This document shows, in pieces, positions 1-13,512 of a stretch of 64,000 bases of DNA. Positions within the stretch are counted from its first letter, which is position 1. Each line of letters opens with the position of its first letter. The stretch lies in assembly GCA_013397435.1 (NCBI GenBank), contig VZRG01000007.1, forward strand, positions 580,847 to 644,846. The letters run 5' to 3'. The position numbers and the translations under genes are program-made. The notes beneath the pieces are model-generated. The model saw nothing but the letters and a program-made list of their open reading frames with translations, was not told the DNA's origin and did no database searches. This stretch comes from Erythrocercus mccallii. Lineage: Eukaryota > Chordata > Aves > Passeriformes > Dicruridae.

Positions 1-633
1 TTTACTAGATCACAGAATAATTTGACATAGGCTAAGAATTTTTTATAGCTGCTCATCTATGCCATTCTTCAATCTTAATGAGGTACAAAGATAACCTTCC
101 AAACTTGTTCCCCCATTATTTAAGCATTTCTAAGTTTTTCTCTTTCTAAATTATTACTGTACAGATATAAATGGATTTACAGCACTAGAGCTAAGGAACC
201 AGTTCTCCTCTCCTTTATACCAAGTAAAACAAGAAATAACTCCAATGAGAACACCTCTAAAATTGACTAAATTGTACCAAACACATTGCTAGTCTTGAGG
301 CAACATTTTTCTCTTGAAAAACAATAAACCCCCCAAACTTATCTAACAATTTCAAATGAGTAGTCTATGAGATTTGGCACTTTAGGGGCTGAAGGAAATA
401 TTATTTTAATGAATTGAATTTATGGAAGCACTTAGGTTGGATCATTACTCTCAGAGCTATGATGTTTAACTTGAAATAGTGACTTAAAGCTAGAATTGCT
501 CGAAAAAAGCAGGATTTTTCTCCTGAATGTATGTGTCTCCTTTCAAAGCTATAACCCAAGAGATTTCACTCAATTGCAGCTTTTCTCTGGAAGCAGTTAC
601 ACTCCTTTAGCACTTTCCTTTTTAAGTGAAAGG
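1..633. other. Unique AT-rich sequence, no gene seen
   Basis: I see no coding region, RNA gene or recognisable repeat here. The sequence is AT-rich with short A and T runs. The 5' edge of the LTR that follows is not sharply defined, so its first bases could lie inside this stretch. Confidence 0.5.
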
Positions 634-1116
634 TGTCACGTGCCTTAACACGTTCTTCAAAGCCTGCCCAGGACACCCAGTTCTGGCCTGATGGAAACCC
701 AGACTGGAGTGAGAGCAGCTACAAGAGTCTGCACCCATGGCTCCTCTTTCTTGGGTCCCTCTTTAGGGAGAAGGCATTCTTGTGAGTCTGATTTTCTGAG
801 TCTGTAAGGTTTTCAGCCTGTCAGTGGCTGATTTTTCTTCCCTTACGAAGATTTTCTTGAGAGAATTTTCATTCAAGGACAATTCATGTAAATAACTTTT
901 TTCATAACATTTCTAAGTTTTTCATAACAATCCCTCTCCCAGATGTTGCTTTTGTTTTTCAACCAATGGAGAGAGGTATCAATCCTGTGGACCAGTAATG
1001 TGCCTTTTTAGCACAGCATGTTATAAAAAGGCTGGATAAATTGTAAATAAAGCTTTCTGATGTTCTTCTGCCTTTGAACTGGAGTCAAGCTCTTTATTTC
1101 ATGTCCAACAGCAACA
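634..1116 (+). mobile_element. Solo LTR of an avian endogenous retrovirus (edges approximate)
   Basis: This stretch has the signal order of a retroviral LTR: a CCAAT box at 963-967, a TATA box (ttataaaaag) at 1021-1030, an AATAAA signal at 1046-1051, then a short segment ending in CAACA near 1116. The sequence from about 690 onward resembles LTRs I know from bird genomes, but I cannot name the family. A 12-base motif (tttttcataaca) occurs twice around 899-932, possibly a small internal duplication. No internal viral sequence follows, so it is a solo LTR, as expected after recombination between two LTRs. The 5' edge is uncertain (a TG at 634 is one choice) and I found no convincing target duplication. 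Confidence 0.6.
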
Positions 1117-1278
1117 CATTCTAAGCTGTTTTTCCAAAATGAGCACTCCAGCCACCCTTTTTGAGGGAAGGCATGCACTGGTTTGACTCGCAGAGCTGCA
1201 ATGCCATGCAGGAAGGGGTTTGAGCAGGAGGAAAAAGAGTGGCAAGTGCAGCACAGCTCTGAAACTGGAGAAGACAGC

Positions 1279-2022
1279 TGTCTTGGGTTATGGAACCAAA
1301 AAATGTGTATTCTATTTCATCTGTTGAAAGGAGTTGGGGAAATGTTTGTTTCTTTTTCTTTATCTCTTGTAACTGTGGAGGGAGGGGGGGCGGATGTTTT
1401 TTATAATGGCCAGCTGTTAAAACTGGGTGGGGCAGTGTTTTTTATCTCTTTCATCACTCATCTTCCCTGCGGGGGGGATATCTGCTGATAATGGGCCATT
1501 AAGGCTCACCAATGACATGACACATTACATCATCCCATTGTGAGATGCTTCACCCAGTGGTGGGGGGGAAGTCCAAAGTTCCCTACCTAGATAAAAGAGG
1601 GGAGATGGAGTAACACCAGATCATCCTGTTTCTCCACTGGCTTCTCCAGAGGAAGACGGGACCCCTTCCTCATCCCCTGGACTTCTCTGCGGATCACCTC
1701 TACTCCACAGAACTGCATCTGTTACTCCAGGAGGATTCATCTAGACTGCTTCTAACACCCTGACCAACAGGGTGTCAGGTCACATCCCTGACTCTGTCAG
1801 GGGTTTTCTAGGGTTTTTTTTGTTTTGTTTGCTTTTCTTTCTGTATTGCTACATTTGTCTTTTTAATACTCTTAGTAAAGAGCTGCTATCCCTATTCCCA
1901 AAGCTTTGCCTGAAAGCCCTTAATTGCAAAATTATAATAATTTGGAGGGAAGGGGGTTTACATTCTCCATTCCAAGAAAAACTCCAGCTTTCCCTGGCAG
2001 ATACCTGTCTCAAACCGAGACA
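1279..2022 (+). mobile_element. Solo LTR, ERVL-like, with near-perfect 5-bp target duplication
   Basis: The element starts TGTCTTGGGTT and ends AAACCGAGACA, so it has the TG...CA ends and imperfect inverted termini of an LTR. The five bases before it (acagc, 1274-1278) and after it (atagc, 2023-2027) match at four of five positions, which fits a decayed target duplication. A 5-bp duplication is usual for ERVL-type elements. A TATA-like ataaaaga lies near 1591 and a possible AGTAAA polyadenylation variant at 1874-1879. A G-rich run sits near 1380-1391. At 744 bp without internal coding sequence, it is a solo LTR. The two short open frames inside are not viral genes. Only the family name is unresolved. 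Confidence 0.85.
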
Positions 2023-3736
2023 ATAGCCCCTCAGTCAAAGAGGGCCAAGACTCAAGTCTCTGCGCTGTCCTTCCACAGAAGCAGCTATAAGATACATTTT
2101 TTCAACATTCTGTGGTAGCTGCATCCAAATCTGTGCTTGTGCCCATGAAGTGTCCCTCCACCTGATAATAATTACAGCACAGGTGGAAGGCTCTCTATCC
2201 AGTACCAAGGGCCAGCAGCAGTAAAGGACCACCTCACCTTCTCATTCAGATTTCTTTTACAGGCAGCAGAGGAGTTTTTTCCAGTTCACACTCTTGTGCA
2301 GCACCCATGTTATAACAAGCTTTTAAATCAATAAAACCCCAGGGATAAGGGAGGATTCTAGAACACAGACTAAAATACCATGGAAATTAACTAAAGCAAT
2401 TTGTGACCTTAATTCTGTTTTTTCCCCCTCTCATAATCTGCCCCCTACAGAAGATTATCATGATCTTCTTACATAAGTTAAACAAAGTAGCATAGGTCAC
2501 TGCAGTATCATCCAAGACCTACAACTTGTCTATTGACTACAAATTCTTCAAAAGTAGATGATTTCACTAACTGCACCTCCAAGCAAATACAAGACATATT
2601 ACACCCCATCAATTACTGTTTTACCAGAAGTCCTTTAGTAAAATAACGTCTACTATCCATTGTGTTAAAAACAGTTCCCTGGCATTATTAATGCCAAAGA
2701 GAAGAGTCTTTCCTGTTTTCCTTACCTTTTCCTTCTGAGCTGTTTTGATGGCTCATATTACCAATGTTGATTACCAGCAGAGAAATACAATGTTATGCTG
2801 ACACCTGCATTCAAAGTGGACTCCTAAAGAATACAAAGATAATACTTCACATGCAGCTACAGTCTAGGACCACTCCCATACTGCAGTCACTCCAGTAATA
2901 TTGTATTACATTCAGCTGAGATTCACCTCCAAGCCAATATTAGAAGATTTACTCAGTCACTTGTGTATGGACACACACACAACATTTTTTTAATAACTAC
3001 TTTTCCATTTCAGGCATTTTGCAAAACCATGAAGCCTTTTTCTTTAAAGTGATATTTCTGACACCAGCTGACGAAAAAGTTAAAGCTGCTGTTCTATCCT
3101 TAATCTGATGCATTGTGGTTAGGATGAGGCATTGTCTGGATAACTGCATCTGCAGGTTTGCCATGTGTCTTGCAGCTTTAGGCAGAAAGCAGTGAACCCT
3201 AGGTACAAGGGCTTATTTTGAAACTAATATGTGGGAATGTATAAGTTATTATTCTTCTGTCATCTATTTCATAGATTTCATTTTTGTTATCGATATAGTC
3301 AGAAGGAGGTCCAAAAGGTAAAGCTGTGCATTGCCAGCAATGCTGTGCATCATTACCAAACTCCCAGACTGATTGCATCAGTACAGCCTACGAAACTTCT
3401 TCGTTTGTGACAAAATCTTCAAGTTAATTACACAAACATCTTTTTTTTTGTCTTTGTTAATTTTTCAAAGCCCATCTTAATAGTGTTTCATAATGAAAAC
3501 CAAGGGGACTAAGTTTTCTGTCATTTGTATAATTTGGTTCCCTTAAATTTGCTAATTCTGCTGAATTCTTCCAGTAACTGCCTCACTATTTACCACGCAG
3601 CGGAGGTCTGATACCTTCCCCACAGAGACAAGTAGCTTTGCCTTCTCCTTCAGGCTCTTCTTGCTCCTCCAAATTATTCTGATTGATATAGACCTCAATC
3701 CATGCTAATTATGCAGAGCTTCTCTTATAAAGTGCA

Positions 3737-3750
3737 GTTCCCATGGCAAC
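3737..3750. promoter_or_regulatory. X-box-like (RFX-type) motif
   Basis: GTTCCCATGGCAAC matches the palindromic RFX X-box GTTGCCATGGCAAC at 13 of 14 positions; the right half-site GGCAAC is intact. A TTATAAAG sequence lies about 10 bases upstream. RFX factors bind such sites in ciliary and other promoters. Whether this copy is used is inference; one motif in 64 kb can arise by chance. Confidence 0.3.
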
Positions 3751-6700
3751 AGCATTGGGCAAACAGGTGCATGGAAAGCTGTGATATATTAAAAGACAGC
3801 TACCCTCTGCCTCTGCGATGTAGATTGCCATTCGCAGGGTTTATTTATAGCAGGTAGTAATTAATCCATGTGAATCTCATTTCATTGAGGAGAAAAAAAA
3901 TGAAAAGTGCACAAAGTTATTAGCAAGAGTCCTAATTATCCTCATGCCATGGATTCTGAAAAGTTGTCGCCATCAGATAACGCAAACATGGAATTGTTGA
4001 ATTATCATTTGTGTGGAGATGTCAATATTAGAAACGCTATGCCATTGCCCTGACAAACACCTCACATTCCCCGCCCCCCACCCGCAGAGCTGGAACTTGC
4101 ATTAATGTTGGCATAATAGAGCTGGAGCAACAAAACATAGACATTTCTCTGTTAAAAAAAAAAAAAAGAGATTTTGGCTTTTCTTGGGAGGCCATAACAC
4201 TGAGGTAACTGGGAATCAAGTGTATGGTACAGGCCTTCAAACCCTTTGCCAGGAATGACCAAGCAGGTTTTAGCCCTAATATTGGCTGCTCTCTCTGTGG
4301 CCTGAAGCAAGTCTCTCAATCTCTCCTTCTCTGCTCTGACTCCCATAATGCCTGTCTTTTTGGTGTCTAAAAGCAAATGGTCTGAAAACACTTGAAAGAT
4401 TAAAAATTGGATATTATGCTGCAAATAGAACAGGCTTTGCATTACAAAAAAACCCCTGCATGTAGTAGATTCATCTCTGTCTAATTCAGCCTTGTGTTTC
4501 AGAGCTCTTTGAGTAACATAGGTAAGCTTAGGAAACCAAAACTAAATGGTCAGAGTTGTGATTCACACTGCAATGCAACATTAGTACTTGATGGATTTCT
4601 TGTATCTTGGCTATGTCTCAGTGTTTATTCCTTATTTTTCTTTCTCATGCCTGTGTAAATGATCACAGTTGGCAGACAGCATTCCAGATTTTGAAAAAAG
4701 ACAATGATAGAAAATGAACACTTGATCATCAAAATATCCTTCCCAAAAAAATCAATTCATGTCTTAGATGAAGGCATATAGTTTGGAGTTTAAGGCTGAG
4801 AAGGTGGAGAAAATATCCCCAGTTATTGTTATGGACACCACTAGAAATATTTTTATAGAAAAATCTTTCAGTCATTATTACAGTAAAACCTACATATTTT
4901 TCCACTGCTCCGTTTTTTGTTTTGGTTTGGTTTTTTTCCTAAATAAAAAAAGCAACTGGGAAAGTTAAATGACCAGCAGATATGGGTCACATCATTCACA
5001 GACAGTACAGCCTGAGCTACTCTTCAAGTCTCAGGGATCCTTGAACCATCAGAAAGAACAGGACTACCTACAGGCAACAACAATTAGCAGGTGGAAGGCA
5101 TGGTGAATGCTTTCCTCAGCCTTCTATCCCTAAGTGACAACTTAAGGAGTACAACAGCCTGGAAATATCTGGACCTGGTGAGCATTGCCCTTGTAAATGC
5201 AAGCTCCAGAAAGCCAATAGCTCAGGGGCAATGACTGAACATCTCTTGCAGCAAGACTTGCCAGTGCTAAGCATGGTTTGCCACAGCATAACTGGGGCCA
5301 TGGGGTCTGAATTTGTCATAGTTTAGAGGATTTCTTCCTGACTTGGATGGAGTCACTGCCTACTATCCTTTGAAGTTAAGCAGCTCTGGTGCTGGAGACA
5401 TTGCATATCATCTCAGGAATCATGCAAAGTGACCTAAGTCAAGATTTGATGTGACCTATAGTCCAAGGCAGCACCTTATTCTTGCTTTATCAAATTCAGG
5501 TTAGAGTGTCACAGCCAGCAGCTAAGCTTGTGATTCTAAGAGAAAGCAATGATGGGGTAGCAATTATTCATTTCCTGAACAGACCCAATTACATCAGAAT
5601 ATGAAAAATGAAAGCTGCATAGGTAGGCACCTAACCTGCTGGGAAATACTCCCATGATAAAACTCTTCTCAGGATTATAAATATTTCACAGAAATGGGTT
5701 ACACATGTTTTGAAACCCAATACAATCAGTCTGCTCCAATTCATGCCTAGCCCGGGTGACAAGCACTACATGCTGCACCCTTGGAGAAGGCCCTACAAGG
5801 CTTCATGACATGGTGATGTTGACAAGTGTGGGGCAGTAGAGAGGGTATAAATTTGGCTTTTGAGAGGTTTAATTGCCTTTTCCTGGCTCTTGTGCTAATT
5901 ACTACTTATTAGACCACCATTCTATCAGATTTTATGTATATATTTATTGAAATTCATTAGCCAGGTATCCATTTTAACCTAAAAAACATTAACTCAGAAA
6001 AAATGCAGGTGAATTAATTATTCTTGCAAACCAGAGTAATTTTTGCAGCAAGGTCTGTTTGTTATGGCTTTCCAGCTGCTCAGGGATCTCTGCATCATTC
6101 TCTAACAGATATGGCACGACAAGACCAGGGACAGCTGGAGAATAGGACACAGCAGCCACAGCTGCTGTTTATACCCAGGATGCACCAGGGACTCCAAACA
6201 GGCTGCAGAAACCTTTTATACATTATTTGCATCAGTTAAATTTCTGCTAAAGTGGATAATTGTAGCTGGAAACTCCAAGCAGACTTCAGCCCTATTTTAC
6301 TGTGTGAGCAGGAAAGAGAAGGTTGAGCATTTCACCAGCCTCTCAGATCTTCTGGTTGTTTTTCAATTGGCCTGTTCTCAGGCCAATTTTTTTTGGTGTT
6401 CTCTGCCTCAAGAGCCTAACCCAGGTCCTAGGTCTGAACTTTCCCCGCTTTCACAAATGTTTAATTTTCCAGGGGTCTGTGGCAGAACACAGAGGCCAGC
6501 TTAGCACTGAAAGCCCACACCTATTGGATTTAACATGTAACATCTTAAACGTCATCATTTCTGACCATATTTCTTGACTCATCCTTCAAAACTGTCTCTT
6601 GTACCATCAAGCCCATCAATAGCTTCCAGCAAGGAGGAAAACAGACTAGTGGCAGCTTCCAACGAGTATTCCAGCCCATGCTTGCACCTTGAAACAAGCT

Positions 6701-9700
6701 GTATGGAGATCTGAGCTAAAAAGCACTCTTTGATAATCTTTTCAGGGTGCTCCCTGCTCTTATGCCTATTAGACCTCATAATGTAGTCTGGTTTCCAGTG
6801 AGGCTGCAGCGTCTCCCAGCAGGACCTGTCTCTTACAGTATGTTTGTATACATCAACCTCAGTACAAGTTATAGTTAATAATAATGATTACTTCAGCCCT
6901 GATGGAGTTATGGTGATCTGAGGACATAAAAATACTAAGTCTGAATGGAAAGAGGAAATACTGTTTTGGTGTTCTTTTTTTTTCCTTAAGACTGAGCGAC
7001 TAAGGGAAATGGAAGAAGCAGACAATTTCTTATATGCCCAGGAGCTTGCCTCCTTTCTCCATCCCATCCTACTAGTTAGTTTAATAAAAGATTGTACTTG
7101 CTTTGCCTAATAATTGTGTCTAATGTCAAGAGAGTTAAGGTCCCAGTTAAACTCTATTTGGGCAGGATTTTAAATTAAAGCATGCAAACTGAGCACTCTT
7201 TACTGTGAGAGATCCCTTGCATCCTTAAGAGAATGTGGACTGCATGGGTCACCGCTAGAAATTGTTTAGAAATAGCTACTGGATTTTTTTTTTCCTCTCC
7301 TGGCAAAGCTGAAAAAATTAAAAAGCTATGGGTGGCTTCTGCTTAGTCGTCTTCTTTTCCCATCAAGCAAATCAAATTCTGCATTTTGAATGCTTTTCCA
7401 AGGTCTACACTCTAAGAAAACATCAAGTTGTTCTAACCTAAGGAGACTATAATGATCCCTTACAGCAAACTCACATTCTGTCATGGTTTATATGTTTTAT
7501 GTTAAACATATATGTTTATATGTATGCCTTTTTGTAGGTCCTGTCATGTTACTGTATCCAGAGGACAACAGGAAAACTCTTTTCCACTTAAGCCTATTCC
7601 AAAAGTCTGACTGCTCATGGAAACACTCTCACACATATAATGCTGGATCAAAAATTGTCACAGACTGATTGGCATAGTGACAGAAAAATAGGTAGAAAAA
7701 AATTTTAACAACTTCAATAGTCCACTATCAAGGTGCCAGTGTACGACTATAAAGTAATCGGCTAGAATAGAGTTCAAACTGAACACTTAGATCTCCCAGT
7801 CTGAGGAAAACTTGGTATAACTATCCAGTAAACCTCTGGAGAAGTATGGGAGAGTTAGGAGTCTCATCAATAGCATTAATGTAACACAAGAAATTGTGTT
7901 TATGAAAATATTCAGGGTCTACCTGCATGATTGTCTATACAATTTATTCTCTAGTTTATTTCATGCTATCTTCATCATTCAGCCAAGCTGGCAAAGAGTT
8001 TCTCTCCACCTCCCCCAGTACATTTAGAAGAAAGATTAATTTTCTTTTTGTCTTTTCCCCAATCTCAGAAGGAAACTTCTCCTTTATTCAGAGAACACAC
8101 ATTCTGATTCAGTAAATCCCACTTCATGGCCTTTGTCAAAGCTGTCATCTTTTTATCTGGGAAAAAGCATACCAGTGTGTATCCAGGGCCAGGCATTAGT
8201 GAACCCCTGGGTGACCCCGTGGAGTGTGTTGTCAAATGAGACCAGTCTGTTGACACCCAGATTAGATCTGGTACCACAGCAGTGCTCTTCTAGAGCTTCA
8301 AAGCAAACAGCAAAAGAGAAAAACCTTTGGTGAGGAGGACAGAGGTATCACCAAACACAGACTCTCAATATATGCAGAGACAGCAGGAAAGTTGCCTATC
8401 TAAAATGCTTTATAGTTTTATTTTCTCATCAGCCTCATCTTCCACCTGCCTTCCAGATCACTGCAAAGCATAGCTGGCTGCTGTTCTAGGGTTCCTGGGG
8501 TCTGGAGGCTGCTCTTGTTGAAAAGGCCACATGCTCCTCAGGAGGATCTTTGCTCCACTTGGAAATTCTTACCCAAATAGTATCTATGTGTCATGTATCC
8601 TGAACAACTTAAGCTATGCTAGTTCAGACAAACAAAGAGGAGAGAAAAGATGACTGATTCAAATTTCAATACAATTTGTATTTGCAAGTATTTGCAACCC
8701 CTAAGGCCTGCTGGTCCCAAACAAACAACTAACAGAAAAACTAAATGCACAAACATCTCAGGAGCAATAAGTATCAAAAGGTAAAAGATTAAATATCCTG
8801 AAAATTTATGAAGTGAGAGACTGTATTTACCTTTTTTTTATGTTGATACCATATACTTCAAGAGAAGAGCTGAGAATTCTTGTGTGATTTAGGCCCATCA
8901 TGTTAATTATAATTGGTCTGTCAAAGATTTAAAAATGCCTAAATGATAGGTTTTGAAATTACACCAACAGAAAGCACTAAGCATAGTTCTGCAAAGCTGA
9001 GGAAACAAGCTCTAATAAAGGGGAACCTGTTAACTTCATAAAATCAGTTCCAGTCCCCAGGCCTCCCATTTGAGCTCAGCACTGTGTGAGGGAAAGACAA
9101 TAACCTCCAATCAAAAAATATTTCCAGTTGTTCAAGCATTTTCTGTATCAATATCCAGAAAATACAGGAAAACCTTCTCCCCATTATTCAAACAAATTTA
9201 TCAAAGAGGAGGCTTCCTTAAATATGCACATAATTCCAAGTGCATTCAAACTAGCTCTCTTTCATTCTGTATTTTATATAAAATCTCTATTAATGTGGAA
9301 TTACAGTAGTGTAGTGAAAGCAAAAACACTATAGCAATATTATAATAATCACTCGAACAAGAATCATAAATCAGCAAAATACAAAGGATTGGAAATTGTT
9401 TAAGTCACATAATACAATTTCTTCCTCTGTGAAAGGTGTAATGATACCATTCAGAGTGCTGTATATTTAAAGCCCCACTAATTTTCAAAACACCTGACAC
9501 TTGAAGAGGTAGTTTGTTGTAGAGGACCTTATGTGAGATGAGAAAGTTTACCTTTTTTTGGTGGTGTTTTTTTTTATTCCTTATGCAACTAGTCAAAACT
9601 AAAGCTTCAGTTATTTCCCAGCTGTCCATTGCTCGAATTTTTGACTATTTAGATCTGTTTCACATTTGACTGTGTCTAGATTTTCTGTATTTTGAGTGTA

Positions 9701-11418
9701 TTGTTCTGGATGTTAGTCTCCTAAAGGCATTTATTGGCATTCAGGACCCACATTAGCTGCAAGTTTACTGCTTTTATGAAATAAATCTTTCTTGTACATG
9801 CTTTGCTTCCTTCACCAGAAGAGCAAGCACAAGATGACACCTTTCCATGCAAGGGCCATGCTCTCCACAGCCCAGGGCAGCAGCCCACAGTCAGCCAAAT
9901 TCCAGCCACAACTGCCCACGGAACATAGAGCAGCAACCTCAGCAGCACCCAAACCAACCCACCCAAGCCCAGCAGATGCAGAAGGGGGGCTCCTCCTCCT
10001 CCTGCCACAGCAATGACTTGTGAACTCTGTGTTTAAAGGAAATAGGAGCTCTCAGTCATATACAAGAGAGTGTGGATCCCTTGCTTGCGCATTACATCTC
10101 TTCTGCCGGCATCACTCATCCACACAGATGAGAGCCTGCAGAGAGTGCACAGCATTTCTGGGATCACTTGAGGTAAAGCCATTGGCTGCCATGGGACGCT
10201 GACTATCCATAGTCCACTTTTCATCCCACTTTTCATTCATTTTAGCTCATGAGCCACTTGATTTATTCCTGCACTCCATGGAAACCTAGTTCTACACTCA
10301 GACAGAATTTTGGGGAGGATCTCTTGCATCTTTCATATGCAACCAAGCACTAGCTGAAAACTCAGCCTTAGCAGTCACGACTGGCTGTTGCTTCACTTCA
10401 CTGCAGAGAAAATCACCCAAGTGCCTTTCAAACCCAAGCTTCTCCAGGTTACATTCATGACCTGTTCTCCCTCAGTTTTGACCTCATCCAAAATAGTCCC
10501 CCTTACCCACAGGACATTGATTTTTCCCTTTATCCTGCAGTTGGATATATTTTACAGGCTGCTACTGCTGCTTAGTCTCATTTTCTGTCACCACTCATCT
10601 CCATCTCCCTATTTTTTTTAGGTCATTGTCGCCAGCATTAAGGAAATATTTTGGTTATGGAATAAATTCATTTACTGGCCTGTACTAACATGCACCTTGT
10701 CAAGGCAAAACTACCAGGACTGGTCTTCTGGGGGTAAGTTTGGTTCCTTAATCGACATTATTTCATCAGTTTTCCTCAATATACACTCCTACAGGGAGCA
10801 GCTCCAAGCAAGGACAGGAGAATAACTCGCTCAAATAATGCCTTCAATTCCCTGGAATTTTGCTTGTTGAGAAATAAATAAAACCTGAAATAACCAAGGG
10901 GGGGAAACCTGTTATTTCTTGTCCTATACTATTTTTGGGACCTCTGTTTGAATAGCCCAGAAATGTACATACAAATTCTTTTCAGAAGTGTGTAGATTTC
11001 CATTAAATGTACTTAGAAGCTTTTCCAGATAAATCTTTCACAGAGAATGAACTTGGAGAACAAGCATTTCCATTTCCTTCCTCACCTCATTAATTAATGT
11101 GGGACTATTGGCTGACTCCCACATAGAGATCTGCTGCTGAGCCAGTTTCTCCAGGCTGTTCTGCATATCGAGGCTATGTCACACATTACCAAATGCTTTC
11201 CACTTGTCTAGATTTTTTTCTAATCACTGACAGAGGGAGAAGAGTATCCTAAATTGACCTTTTCCCTAATTTGAGAGTCACTCACTTCAGTGGCCAACCC
11301 CTACACAGCCCAAGAAGACTTTTTACATAGAGTAGTAAAAACAACAGTTCACGTCCTCATCCCTCTGCATACAAAGTGTTCAAGAATTGAGACCTTGAAT
11401 CAACTTTTTTTACAGACT

Positions 11419-11468
11419 ATCTACAATCTTAAAGCATCTCTAGATCTACAATCCTAAAGCACCTCAAA
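11419..11468 (+). repeat. 25-bp direct tandem duplication
   Basis: Two adjacent 25-base units, 11419-11443 and 11444-11468, begin atctacaat and share the word taaagca; they differ at only a few positions. This looks like a simple slippage duplication that has begun to diverge. Confidence 0.75.
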
Positions 11469-13194
11469 CAGGAATCCTTTCAGGAAGCAAGTAGATTTCT
11501 TAAAAAGTTTTCCTCTACCCTAGTTGTCTCAGGTACCTTGTTAATCTAATAGTTGGATACTTAAAAAATAGTATCTTTTTTTCCCCCCAAGACATTCCTC
11601 ATCCTCTTCCTTATCCAGTTTCCTTCTTTTCATGTTCTCAGAAGTGCAGTAAACAAAAAATATTTAGAATCAGTAACAAGTTTTTGTAAAAAGGCAGCTT
11701 TGGTTATCTCGGAATTGTTTCTAAATTCAAAACTTGAACTTTTTTTTTGTACCATTCATTCCATTTTCTCCAATAGTCAGGGAAAATTCCTAGAGGTGAG
11801 AGAGTCAGGTGGGAGTCTCTGTCCTGACCTTGGGGGGTTTAATCCATGTCTGTCTATGCCCCCAGTCACACCCTGCTATTGCCACACTAGAAGGACCACA
11901 GGACACTTGGGACTTTCTGTCAGAGCAGGGGCCAAGAAAAGGCCTCGCCTTGTTTATTACATTCTATTATACACCTGCAGGAAACATGACCATGGATTGG
12001 AGAGTGGGGTTACCACCTCTGAATCACATAGGTCAGAAACACCATCACTCAGCATTCTCCTCCTACCAAGAAGAATGCAAAACAATGGCATTATTTACCA
12101 AAACATCCCTCATGTTTTCATGAACATGGTGTGGGAAAGTGAAGTCCTGCACTTTAATATTAGAGCTTAGAAAAGCTCGAAAAGTCATGGCAACACCCTG
12201 CCACAGTCCTTGATCAATCAAACGCAGTGAGTGTGTGCACCAGTCACCCTGCAGGGAGCTTTCCCTTGATTTTCTCATATTCTGCCTGAATAGGGATGGT
12301 ATCACCAGGAGGAAAAATCCCTTGCTCACTCAAATCGTGATTCACACAGGAATGTGCTCTTTTGTTTGGGGCAACAATGTCAAACCAGTCTGGGTTCTTT
12401 TCTTTTTTACAGGATATTGAGTGTTCTTAAAATTAAGGCATTAAAATCATTTCATTCATGTTATGATGTAATTGGACCATTTTTGATGGAAACAATCTAT
12501 GTTAATGAGCATAATCTCACATTCCTAATGAAGGAAATTAACAGTTTAGGCTATTGTTACCTCTCACACTATAGTGGAGAACTTTACACCAGCAATGGAC
12601 TGTCAGGAGAAAGATACAGCCAGAGCCTCAGAGGACATCTGTTGGTAGAATTTGCACAGTTTGAGGGGACTGAGATTTTACTAAAAGTGAGTGAGCCTCT
12701 ATGTTTGCAGATACTTGATCTGAACTACAACTTTGAAATTGATACCTACTCTTTTACTAGAGTCAAGTGGGCCTAAAAAATGCCTATTCAGTTAATATTA
12801 AAAAGAAATAAACACATTAGCAAGCCCATTTTCCATAAAGTTCAAAACTAGAAAAGGATTCCGTTTATGTTGCGTAAATCTCCAGCTAGAAATTAAAATA
12901 TCTGGACTTGGTTTAACTACATCTTAATGTGATCCCCAATAGGACTCAGTAACCCATAGGGTTTAATAACCTCAGCTCATTTAACATCCTCTCATTACAT
13001 TAGTGTGACAAACCAAGAGCTAGGTTTAAGAACCTAAAACTGTATGCTTCCTCCTGGGTTTTCCCATATGTTCACCATCTTTAGCTCAGGCTCCCAGGAT
13101 ACTCATGCCAAGTCTTATAATATATTCCTAGCAGAACAGGAAAAATATCATCTTCCACTCAAATTTATATATCTAGTCTTTGTAGAGGAGGAGA

Positions 13195-13298
13195 AAAAAT
13201 AATTTAATATTTTAATAATAATTAAAATAATATAAAATATAAATATCAATAATAAAATAATATAACATCTTGTAAAATATAAAAATATTTTAATACTA
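13195..13298. repeat. Low-complexity AT-rich block
   Basis: Roughly 100 bases made almost only of A and T, with repeated words such as ataat, taaaata and aaataata. It has no single clean period, so it is better called AT-rich low complexity than a microsatellite. Confidence 0.8.
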
Positions 13299-13512
13299 CA
13301 AAACAATACTCTGAGTATCTATAAAAATTCAGCCTTATCTCTGGAAGAAATACTAATCAGATCTCCTCATCTGGCCCCAGTAATAGGTCAGAAAATATGA
13401 TAGGGCCGACACCTGAGGCTGAGAGTTGTTTTGTGATATGAATAGCAGTCTAGAGACCAGTTCCAAATCTGATACTAAAGAATCAGGCAGTAGAAAGACT
13501 TTTTGACAGATG

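Larger units (their letters stand above)
2028..13194. other. Long unique AT-rich stretch without recognised genes
   Basis: About 11 kb without a supportable gene. It holds an X-box-like motif at 3737-3750, an A14 run at 4154-4167, a pyrimidine-rich region around 10500-10620 and a 25-base tandem duplication at 11419-11468. Open frames up to 156 codons (for example 11700-12170 and 12354-12776) carry no domain I recognise. Older decayed repeats may be present but cannot be called by eye. Confidence 0.5.

Noticed and set aside
4154..4167. A14 run as the tail of a processed pseudogene
   Set aside because: No gene-like sequence precedes it and no target duplication is visible; a simple A run is enough.
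9721..10016. Moderately GC-rich segment with opposed frames of 74 and 95 codons
   Set aside because: The Pro/Ala/Gln-rich and Leu/Gly-rich translations reflect base composition; no gene family is recognisable and there is no intron or processed-pseudogene mark.
11700..12170. Open frame of 156 codons on the plus strand
   Set aside because: No recognisable domain, no supporting neighbour frames, and overlapped by an equally open alternative frame at 11809-12123. Frames of this size are expected by chance in 64 kb read in six frames.
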